Of a stretch of DNA of 5,005 bases, positions 1 to 5,005 are shown piece by piece. The notes below the pieces were generated by a model that saw only the letters and a list, made by a program, of their open reading frames with translations, searched no databases and was not told where the DNA came from. The stretch is from an uncultured Collinsella sp. (GTDB taxonomy: Bacteria > Actinomycetota > Coriobacteriia > Coriobacteriales > Coriobacteriaceae), in the NCBI GenBank assembly GCA_958439425.1, contig CAUBVH010000055.1, positions 1 through 5,005 of the forward strand, given 5' to 3'. How positions within the stretch are numbered: the first letter of the stretch is position 1; each line of letters starts with the position of its first letter. A program made the position numbers and the translations under genes.

Positions 1-14
1 CGCAACGCGTTGCG
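1..14. repeat. 14-bp perfect palindrome at window edge
   Basis: CGCAACGCGTTGCG reads the same on both strands. It lies at the very start of the window, so it may be only part of a larger dyad. It could be the end of a terminator or a protein-binding site of the preceding locus. A short direct repeat (CTGAG at 15-19 and 22-26) follows. The function cannot be judged without the upstream sequence. Confidence 0.4.
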
Positions 15-36
15 CTGAGTCCTGAGGCTGTTGCAA

Positions 37-51
37 TGAAAATGAGAATCA
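37..51. promoter_or_regulatory. Weak Fur-box-like dyad
   Basis: TGAAAATGAGAATCA resembles the 7-1-7 Fur consensus TGATAATNATTATCA, matching 11 of 14 specified positions by eye. It lies about 35 bases upstream of a possible -35 hexamer. The surrounding DNA is AT-rich, so a chance match is quite possible. The downstream gene has no known iron role. Confidence 0.2.
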
Positions 52-84
52 AGGATAAATTGTTTCTGTTTTAGCAATATATGT

Positions 85-116
85 TTGACAATACGTTTAT
101 AAAAGGATGCTTTATA
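85..116 (+). promoter_or_regulatory. Possible promoter for the LOR-like gene
   Basis: A perfect TTGACA (85-90) is followed by TTTATA (111-116) and TATAGT (113-118). The spacers are 20 and 22 bases, longer than the usual 16-18. A TATAAA (98-103) is too close to the -35 to pair with it. The AT-rich stretch from about 55 to 130 is the most promoter-like part of the leader. Initiation here would give a 5' untranslated region of roughly 140 bases. Apart from this and the two sites to its left, I see nothing else in positions 1-261. Confidence 0.25.
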
Positions 117-261
117 GTAAATAAAATGCATGCAGCAAATAGCGTCATTCATTTTGTTAGAAATTGCCCATGCGGTTATTGCAGCTGCATGTACCGCAAC
201 GTACAGCGCAATTCTCCGCACGAAGTAGAAGACGGTTCCAATTCGATCGAGGCGATGACGC

Positions 262-801
262 GTGATGGCTACTGGTCCTAAATCGAGCAAGACAGCTACA
301 AACGAATATCGAATCTCAATTGAAGGTAATCCTTATCCGCATACTCTGGCTCTCATCAACCCAGCTGGAGACAGCCTCAATATCAAAAGGCATGGGTTCA
401 CGGGTCCACTAGGACAGCTATTGAGTCTAAAATATACCGTTTATGACGATGCGAATGAAAAACTCTTCACTGTCGTCGACGGTGGCTTTAGCAACATGCC
501 CAGGGTTGCGCTCATCATCGAACACAAGGAAGTTGCGGTGTTCGATTATGGTCTAAACAGACTTGAGATGAAGTGCGTAACGAACATACCGAATTACGCA
601 ATAAAAGGTAACTTCCTATTTGGAGATTACGATATATTCAGCCAACAGGAAGTGAAGCTATCTTCAGTTATCGTCCTTCAATGTGATAAACAATCGTGCT
701 TTAGCATACAGGTTTTGGATAAAGCCGAATTAGCCGCCGCAATTGGAATACCTACAGCCATTGCCCTTCTTAGGGCTCGGATTGAAGAGCATCTCGAATA
801 A
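262..801 (+). CDS. LURP-one-related / tubby-like (YxjI-type) family protein
   Basis: A protein of 178-179 residues that resembles the LURP-one-related (LOR/YxjI) family, which has a tubby C-terminal-like beta barrel around a hydrophobic helix. What is seen: a 'sLkYTVYDDANEKLFTV' strand pair (about 55-71), a second strand pair with KEVAVFDYGLNR (89-100), the segment YAIKGNFLFGDYDIF (112-126), which matches the family pattern of 'ϕxϕxGnfxxxdYxI', and a C-terminal hydrophobic helix (about 156-172). The length fits the family (about 160-200). There is no signal peptide or catalytic motif. Bacterial members have no settled biochemical role; phospholipid binding or a membrane-associated role is inferred from the scramblase/tubby fold. 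The start is GTG 262 or ATG 265: GAGG at 249-252 is 9 bases from the GTG and 12 from the ATG, and an in-frame TGA at 256-258 excludes anything earlier. GC content is far lower than in the neighbours, suggesting acquisition by transfer. The existence of the gene is fairly sure; the family call is moderate. Confidence 0.7.
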   Translation: MMATGPKSSKTATNEYRISIEGNPYPHTLALINPAGDSLNIKRHGFTGPLGQLLSLKYTVYDDANEKLFTVVDGGFSNMPRVALIIEHKEVAVFDYGLNRLEMKCVTNIPNYAIKGNFLFGDYDIFSQQEVKLSSVIVLQCDKQSCFSIQVLDKAELAAAIGIPTAIALLRARIEEHLE

Positions 802-818
802 ATCGCAAAAAGCAGTTC

Positions 819-869
819 GTAACAACATTCAGGAGCTAGATAGTTTTTCTGGCTCCTGAATGTTGTTAC
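819..869. terminator. Long hairpin between converging genes, probable bidirectional terminator
   Basis: Positions 819-836 and 852-869 are perfectly complementary over 18 bp (GTAACAACATTCAGGAGC and its reverse complement). The stem extends inward to 840/848 through one T·G pair, leaving a 7-base loop. It lies 17 bases after the stop of the plus-strand gene and 11 bases after the stop of the minus-strand gene, the expected place for a shared terminator. It is not canonical: there is no T-run after it on the plus strand, and on the minus strand a T5 run (807-811) comes only after a 7-base gap. The stem is unusually long for a simple terminator. Confidence 0.6.
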
Positions 870-880
870 AAACATGCACC

Positions 881-1600
881 TTAGCGCTTAAGACTCGCGG
901 TCTGCCAGTCAGCTATGATGCGGGCCCATTTCCTGTGCAAGTCGCGCTCGCGGTCGATGAACATGATGGCAAACGCGATAAACAGCAGCACGCTCGCCAC
1001 CGCAATGGAGTGCAGCCCCATGCGCTCAATACACCAGTTGCCCAGCACGGCGCCAAACACAAAGGTGAAGATCACGCCAAAGTACAGCAGGCCGTTTTCC
1101 AAAAAGCCGCGCTTGTGGGTGATGATGTAGTCGTCCACGTTTTGCAGTGCGTTGCGCAAGTTGCCGATGCACATGGTCGTAGCGATGCCGTGACCGTGGA
1201 TCTTGCGGAAGCTCTCGACCTGCATGCCACAAGCAAACGAAGTGAGGCAGTTGGCGAGCAGGTTGTAACCGCCGCCGGGGATAAAGCTCACGCCCAGCAA
1301 GATGACGGCTTCAAAGAACACCGTCACCTGACGCCAGTGAATCACACTGCCAAACCGCTCGTGTACCAGGTCGGCAAGCATAATGCCCACGGCAAACGAC
1401 ACCACGGGGAAGAAATAGCGCCCCGCAAGTGCCCAATTGCCCTCCGAGATGCTCACGCCCACCAGCAAGATGTTGCCCGTCTGTGCGTTGGCGAAAACAT
1501 GATCGCGCCCAATGTACGAATAAACGTCCATAAAGCCACCGGCGAGCGCCAAGATGATGCCCAGCTCGATGGACTCCGATATCTGTTTGGCACGCTGCAT
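881..1600 (-). CDS. YoaK/DUF1275 family integral membrane protein
   Basis: A 239-residue polytopic membrane protein of the YoaK (DUF1275) family, whose function is not established. Family signatures seen: the N-terminal block AGGFMDVYSYIG...FANAQTGNILLVG (20-48) and a second, similar block CGMQVESFRKIHGHGIATTMCIGNLRNA (124-151), typical of the family's internally repeated 'vfxxxxTGN' architecture. Hydrophobic segments lie at about 12-32, 40-52, 61-80, 92-108, 168-188 and 197-216. The C-terminus (217-239) is charged and probably cytoplasmic. The length is normal for the family. The start at ATG 1600 is chosen because a strong AAGGAGG (1611-1617) sits 10 bases upstream. The frame stays open to 1834, but the extension carries no family sequence and runs across the intergenic dyad. 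The gene diverges from the radical SAM gene and converges on the LOR-like gene. A TACAGT hexamer (1664-1669, minus strand) is a weak -10 candidate with no good -35. Confidence 0.9.
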   Translation of the reverse strand: MQRAKQISESIELGIILALAGGFMDVYSYIGRDHVFANAQTGNILLVGVSISEGNWALAGRYFFPVVSFAVGIMLADLVHERFGSVIHWRQVTVFFEAVILLGVSFIPGGGYNLLANCLTSFACGMQVESFRKIHGHGIATTMCIGNLRNALQNVDDYIITHKRGFLENGLLYFGVIFTFVFGAVLGNWCIERMGLHSIAVASVLLFIAFAIMFIDRERDLHRKWARIIADWQTASLKR

Positions 1601-1781
1601 CGTCGTGCATCCTCCTTGTTGACGACCCTCTCGTGCGTTGGCGGAAACATAGCCGCCGTTCATACTGTAACCCATTGACAATATGGAGTGCGCGCGAGAC
1701 GGCCCCTTCGACACGGGGATACACAGTCTGGAAACAAACGACACCCGCATTGACGCGTCGATCCGCCAGCTCATGTACTCC

Positions 1782-1816
1782 ACCAGTCTTTTTAGCCCCG
1801 TCCCAAAAAGACTGGT
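1782..1816. repeat. 12-bp perfect inverted repeat upstream of the radical SAM gene
   Basis: ACCAGTCTTTTT (1782-1793) and AAAAAGACTGGT (1805-1816) are perfect inverted copies around an 11-base loop, AGCCCCGTCCC. The repeat lies 38 bases before the radical SAM start codon and directly abuts a -10-like TACAAT (1817-1822). It may be an operator overlapping the -35 region or a terminator-like hairpin protecting the downstream gene from read-through. As RNA, the top of the stem is all A-U pairs, which makes a simple GC-rich intrinsic terminator less likely. Confidence 0.6.
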
Positions 1817-1822
1817 TACAAT
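1817..1822 (+). promoter_or_regulatory. Possible -10 element of the radical SAM gene
   Basis: TACAAT in the context GGTTACAAT differs from TATAAT at one position. Transcription would start near 1829, giving a short leader of about 25 bases that includes the ribosome binding site. No convincing -35 hexamer lies 16-18 bases upstream; that space is filled by the inverted repeat, so activation or repression through the repeat is conceivable. The opposite strand has a similar GGTTACAGT (1664-1672) ahead of the YoaK-family gene. Confidence 0.25.
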
Positions 1823-1853
1823 TACGTGCAGCATACAAACACCGGGAGGGATC

Positions 1854-3995
1854 GTGGCAAAAAAGCCTCAGCACGCTCAGAATAACCAGCGCAGTCAGCA
1901 GGGCAAACAGGGCCAGCAGCAAAAGCGCAGCGGCAAGGCCCAGGGCGGCCACGCCGCTCATACCCCGGCAGCGCCCGCCCGTCCCTGGCGCCCGGGCCGC
2001 GATAAGTTCCTCCCCGTCAGTCGCGCCGACATGGACGCACGCGGCTGGGACCAGTGCGACTTTGTCTACATCTGCGGCGACGCCTACGTGGACCACCCTA
2101 GCTTTGGTATGGCCATCGTCAGCCGCGTGCTCGACGCGCACGGCTACAAAGTTGGCATTATCTGCCAGCCCGACTGGACCGACCCCGCCAGCATCACCGT
2201 GCTCGGCGAGCCGCGCCTGGGCTTTTTGGTCAGCGCCGGCAACATGGACTCCATGGTCAACCACTACTCGGTGACCAAGCACCGCCGCCACACCGACGCC
2301 TATACTCCCGGCGGGCTGGAGGGGTGCCGCCCCAATCGTGCCGTCACGGTCTACGGCAACCTCATCCGTCAGACGTTCAAGGACGCCCCCATCATCATCG
2401 GCGGCATCGAGGCGAGTCTGCGCCGCCTGGCCCATTACGACTACTGGCAGGATAAGCTCAAGCGCTCGGTACTGCTCGACTCGGGCGCCGACATCCTCAT
2501 CTACGGCATGGGCGAGCACGCGATTGTCGAGATCGCCGATGCGCTCGACGCGGGCCTGCCCATCGATCAGATCACCTATATCAACGGCACCGTCTACCGC
2601 ACCAGCTCGCTCGACGAGGTCTACGACTACGACCTGCTGCCCAGCTGGGACGACCTTGCTGCCGACAAGCTCAACTACGCGCGCAGCTTTAACGTGCAGC
2701 AGCAGAACATGGACCCCATCACCGGACACCGCCTGGTAGAGCCCTACCCCAACAGCGTCTATGTGGTGCAGAACCCGCCGTCGGCGACGCTCACCACCGA
2801 CGAGATGGACGAGGTCGCCGAGCTCCCCTACGCACGCGATTGGCATCCCGACTACGACGCGGCAGGCGGCGTGCCGGCCTTTGCCGAGATCAAGTTTTCC
2901 ATTAGCTCCAACCGCGGCTGCTTTGGCGAGTGCTCGTTTTGCGCGCTCACCTTCCACCAGGGTCGCGTGCTGCAGATGCGCAGCCACGATTCGATTATGC
3001 GCGAGGCCGAGCTGCTCACGCGCGATCCCGAGTTTAAGGGCTACATCAACGACGTGGGCGGACCGACGGCCAACTTTAGCCGTCCCGCCTGCGACAAACA
3101 GCTCAAGCACGGCGTATGCAAGAACAAGCGCTGCCTGTGGCCGAGCGTATGCAAGAACATGGTGGTCGATGAGAGCGGCTACACGCAGTTGCTGCGCGAC
3201 CTGCGCGAGCTGCCGGGCGTCAAAAAGGTCTTCGTCCGCAGCGGCATCCGTTTTGACTACACCATGGCCGATGCCTCGGACGAGTTTTTGCGCGAGCTTT
3301 TGGAGCACCATGTCTCGGGTCAGCTACGCGTGGCGCCCGAGCACGTGAGCGACGCGGTGCTATCCGTAATGGGCAAGCCGAGCCGCGCCGTCTACGACGC
3401 GTTCTGCCGTAAATTTGAACGCTTGAACCGTGAATACGGACTCAAGCAGTACGTGGTTCCGTACCTGATCTCGAGCCATCCCGGCTCGACCATGAAGGAA
3501 GCTGTGGACCTTGCCGAAGCCGTGCGCGACATGGGCTATATGCCCGAGCAGGTGCAGGACTTCTACCCCACGCCGTCCACCATGTCGACGTGCATGTACT
3601 ACACCGGCGTGGATCCGCGCACCATGGAGCCGATCTATGTAGCGTGCGACCCGCACGAGAAGGCCATGCAGCGCGCGCTCATCCAGTATCGCAAACCCGA
3701 GAACTACAAGCTCGTGCGCGAGGCGCTGGAGAAGGCCGGGCGTCGTGACCTGATCGGCTACACCAAGCATTGCCTGATCCGTCCCGTGCCGCCGCGCCCG
3801 GGCGAGACGTCTGCTAGCGGCGGACACGGCACCGGCAAGAAGGGTGGCAAGGCCCACGGTAGCGCTGGCGGCGCCGGCAAGGGGCCCAAGGGCAGCAAGG
3901 GCCACGGCGGCATGTCGCGCGCACAGAACACTGCCGGGCGCAACCGTGCAGCTCAGGGGCGTCAGGGCGCCAACGGAGGCGGGCGTCGCAACTAG
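1854..3995 (+). CDS. ygiQ: YgiQ family radical SAM protein
   Basis: A 713-residue member of the YgiQ (UPF0313) radical SAM family; the reaction and substrate are unknown. Order of parts: a basic Q/K-rich tail (1-48); the family N-terminal domain from FLPVSRADM (52-60) with GDAYVDHPSFG (75-85) and GGIEASLRR (183-191); the radical SAM core with the CxxxCxxC 4Fe-4S site C356, C360 and C363; four further cysteines (C413, C422, C427, C433) matching a family-typical Cys-rich segment; then HPGST (542-546), EQVQDFYPTP (565-574) and the C-terminal family domain to about 645; and finally a Gly/Lys/Arg-rich tail (650-713). The core is intact and the total length is usual (E. coli YgiQ is about 740). It is expected to be cytoplasmic. 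The start is GTG 1854, preceded by GGGAGG (1844-1849) with a short 4-base gap; the frame is open from 1683, but that extension lacks family sequence. The gene stands alone, diverging from the YoaK-family gene and overlapping the protease gene at their stops. Confidence 0.93.
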   Translation: MAKKPQHAQNNQRSQQGKQGQQQKRSGKAQGGHAAHTPAAPARPWRPGRDKFLPVSRADMDARGWDQCDFVYICGDAYVDHPSFGMAIVSRVLDAHGYKVGIICQPDWTDPASITVLGEPRLGFLVSAGNMDSMVNHYSVTKHRRHTDAYTPGGLEGCRPNRAVTVYGNLIRQTFKDAPIIIGGIEASLRRLAHYDYWQDKLKRSVLLDSGADILIYGMGEHAIVEIADALDAGLPIDQITYINGTVYRTSSLDEVYDYDLLPSWDDLAADKLNYARSFNVQQQNMDPITGHRLVEPYPNSVYVVQNPPSATLTTDEMDEVAELPYARDWHPDYDAAGGVPAFAEIKFSISSNRGCFGECSFCALTFHQGRVLQMRSHDSIMREAELLTRDPEFKGYINDVGGPTANFSRPACDKQLKHGVCKNKRCLWPSVCKNMVVDESGYTQLLRDLRELPGVKKVFVRSGIRFDYTMADASDEFLRELLEHHVSGQLRVAPEHVSDAVLSVMGKPSRAVYDAFCRKFERLNREYGLKQYVVPYLISSHPGSTMKEAVDLAEAVRDMGYMPEQVQDFYPTPSTMSTCMYYTGVDPRTMEPIYVACDPHEKAMQRALIQYRKPENYKLVREALEKAGRRDLIGYTKHCLIRPVPPRPGETSASGGHGTGKKGGKAHGSAGGAGKGPKGSKGHGGMSRAQNTAGRNRAAQGRQGANGGGRRN

Positions 3996-4903
3996 GGCAG
4001 CGGCGCGCTCGCTGCGCCCAGCCCACACGCGTGGCGCAGCGAGCGCATAGCCTCAACGAGGATGACGCCGGCGATAGCGACCGTGATTACCACGTCGAGC
4101 GGTGTGTTCACAAACCACAACAGACCCATCAGGTACGACCCGGCGTTAAAGGCAAAGTGCAGCAGGATCGTGTAGCGGAGCTTTCCGGTGGTCACGAGCA
4201 CCCAGCCAAAGATGAGGCCGGCGGCACCCGCATAGCAGCCCTGTACCCAGTTCATGTGCATAAAACCGAAGATTGCCGCCTGCAGCACAATCGCCGCGGC
4301 GATACCCCACGTGCTTGGTGCCGCCCAGGGCACCATGGCGCCGTCCTGCGCGCTCGCACGACGCCGGCGCTTCCAAAGCGGGCGGCACTGCGGATTAAAC
4401 GCTCGTAGCGAAAACTCAAAAACAATGCCGCGCACCAGCAACTCCTCGCAAAACGGAGCGCCGAGCACCGTGGTCAGGACGGCAAGAAGGTTGGTATCGC
4501 CCAAGCCTGTTTCCTCGACGAGCTCGCTATAGTCCGCCGCAACCTCGGGCAGCAGCGACAGCACGCCGTCGCATAGGTAGCCAATGACCACCTGCATGGA
4601 TAGGCCGATCACGACAACGCATGCGACGCGCTTCCATGCAGCATTTGCTCCCCCGCCGAGCGGGCGTTCACCTTGCCGGCGCGCCATGAAGGAGCGGGGC
4701 CACAGATAGCGCCACCACAGCAGCGCCATTAAAAACGATGCCATCTGCGCGGCAGCCTGAAGCAATTGAATATCGAGGTCGTCAATCGAAAAGCCCATGA
4801 ACACCGATGCGACGCCCAGAGCGGAGAACAAAACCACGCTCAGGGCGATATCGGCAGCGACGACGCCAAAACAGGCAAGCGCCCAAATCATCGCATTGAG
4901 CAT
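3992..4903 (-). CDS. CPBP family intramembrane metalloprotease (CAAX protease-like)
   Basis: A 303-residue membrane protein with the three motifs of the CPBP/Abi family (PF02517): E153-E154-xxx-R158, F212-xxx-H216 and H249-xxx-N253. These place the glutamates and histidines expected to bind the catalytic metal inside the membrane. Hydrophobic segments lie at about 5-38, 47-66, 92-112, 138-150, 200-218, 224-238, 246-263 and 268-284. A polar, very basic loop (about 170-198, with KRRRRAS) separates motifs one and two. Family members process prenylated proteins in eukaryotes; in bacteria they serve in peptide maturation, immunity or unknown roles, and nothing nearby (no bacteriocin or precursor gene) indicates a substrate. 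The start at ATG 4903 is chosen for an ideal AGGAGG (4909-4914) 5 bases upstream. In-frame ATGs at 4930 and 4957 lack such a site, and the latter lies inside a palindrome. The gene converges on the radical SAM gene, and its stop TAG shares CTAG with that gene's stop. Confidence 0.92.
   Translation of the reverse strand: MLNAMIWALACFGVVAADIALSVVLFSALGVASVFMGFSIDDLDIQLLQAAAQMASFLMALLWWRYLWPRSFMARRQGERPLGGGANAAWKRVACVVVIGLSMQVVIGYLCDGVLSLLPEVAADYSELVEETGLGDTNLLAVLTTVLGAPFCEELLVRGIVFEFSLRAFNPQCRPLWKRRRRASAQDGAMVPWAAPSTWGIAAAIVLQAAIFGFMHMNWVQGCYAGAAGLIFGWVLVTTGKLRYTILLHFAFNAGSYLMGLLWFVNTPLDVVITVAIAGVILVEAMRSLRHACGLGAASAPLP
4005..4046. terminator. GC-rich hairpin inside the 3' end of the protease gene
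   Basis: GCGCTCGCTGCGCC (4005-4018) and GGCGCAGCGAGCGC (4033-4046) form a perfect 14-bp stem with a 14-base loop. It starts 9 bases after the radical SAM stop codon, a natural position for that gene's terminator, yet it lies within the last codons of the opposing protease gene. No T-run follows on either strand, so it may instead act as a 3' end stabiliser or a pausing structure. The palindromic pattern is unlikely to be required by the Ala/Gly-rich C-terminal peptide alone. Confidence 0.5.
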
Positions 4904-4941
4904 GCCAACCTCCTCCCGGCGGGTAGTCATGTAAGAACGTC

Positions 4942-4961
4942 CCCAACGACTAGTCATTGGG
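4942..4961. promoter_or_regulatory. 20-bp near-perfect palindrome, candidate operator of the protease gene
   Basis: CCCAACGACTAGTCATTGGG pairs with its own reverse complement at 9 of 10 base pairs; the exception is 4947/4956. It is flanked by GAAC (4935-4938) and GTTC (4963-4966), which roughly extend the dyad. It sits 39 bases before the protease start codon, just downstream of a -35-like hexamer on the minus strand, where a repressor would block transcription. No regulator gene is present in the window. Confidence 0.5.
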
Positions 4962-4981
4962 TGTTCCTATAGTTTTGTCAA
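4953..4981 (-). promoter_or_regulatory. Possible promoter of the protease gene
   Basis: On the minus strand, a perfect TTGACA (4976-4981) is followed after 17 bases by AATGAC (4953-4958), a poor -10. The -10 position overlaps the palindrome. The -35 match and the spacing are good and the -10 is weak, as expected of a regulated or alternative-sigma promoter, but the match may be chance. Confidence 0.3.
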
Positions 4982-5005
4982 CCGTCGGGGCTACTCCCGG
5001 TAGGG

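Noticed and set aside
81..281. A 66-codon frame with four cysteines in a CPCGYCSC segment
   Set aside because: There is no ribosome binding site before its ATG, the ATG overlaps the likely -35 element, and it runs into the LOR-like gene in another frame. A tiny metal-binding peptide is not excluded, but nothing supports it.
860..1678. A 272-codon plus-strand open frame opposite the YoaK-family gene
   Set aside because: Its translation is Ala/His/Gln-rich and unlike any family I know. The opposite strand encodes clear DUF1275 motifs with a strong ribosome binding site.
1675..1680. A TTGACA in the divergent intergenic region (+ strand)
   Set aside because: No acceptable -10 lies 16-18 bases downstream on the plus strand, so it is probably chance.
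1701..1781. A possible tRNA or small RNA in the divergent intergenic region
   Set aside because: There is no T-arm GTTCGA-type motif and no cloverleaf on either strand; only a short CCCC/GGGG pairing is visible near 1702-1717.
1601..1834. An N-terminal extension of the YoaK-family protein to position 1834
   Set aside because: The extra 78 residues show no membrane or family sequence and would span the intergenic dyad. The AAGGAGG before 1600 fixes the shorter start.
1311..3311. A 666-codon open frame on the minus strand opposite the radical SAM gene
   Set aside because: It is the antisense of the GC-rich radical SAM coding sequence and of part of the YoaK-family gene. Its translation is Val/Ala/Gly-rich with no family resemblance, whereas the plus strand encodes an intact, recognisable YgiQ protein.
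3360..4028. A 222-codon minus-strand frame across the end of the radical SAM gene
   Set aside because: It is an antisense shadow with Ala/Arg-rich content, and it overlaps two well-supported genes.

Overview
The window looks like ordinary chromosome from a high-GC member of the Actinomycetota. A Collinsella-like gut coriobacterium would fit, but that is inferred from base composition and gene types, and no rRNA or other taxonomic marker is present. It holds four protein-coding genes, no RNA gene, no CRISPR array and no recognisable mobile element.

Layout, left to right. Positions 1-261 are AT-rich and non-coding as far as I can see, with a palindrome at the window edge, a weak Fur-box-like dyad and a possible promoter. 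Positions 262-801 (+) encode a small protein resembling the LURP-one-related/tubby-like (YxjI) fold. It is markedly more AT-rich than everything downstream (about 40% GC in two hand-counted 60-base lines, against 67% in one line of the radical SAM gene). A long hairpin (819-869) separates it from a converging gene, 881-1600 (-), a YoaK/DUF1275 family membrane protein. A 253-base divergent intergenic region (1601-1853) with a 12-bp inverted repeat leads into 1854-3995 (+), a YgiQ-family radical SAM protein with basic low-complexity tails at both ends. This gene runs tail to tail into 3992-4903 (-), a CPBP-family intramembrane metalloprotease. The two stop codons share the tetranucleotide CTAG. 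The last 100 bases are the leader of the protease gene, with a 20-bp near-palindrome that could be an operator.

The genes alternate in direction (+ - + -), so each is probably its own transcription unit. I see no pathway linking them: two are membrane proteins, one is a probable Fe-S/SAM enzyme of unknown reaction, and one is a small tubby-like protein. I do not see evidence of a new multi-gene system. The points that merit a second look are the intergenic dyads, the tail-to-tail stop overlap, the YgiQ tails and the composition break near position 850-880.
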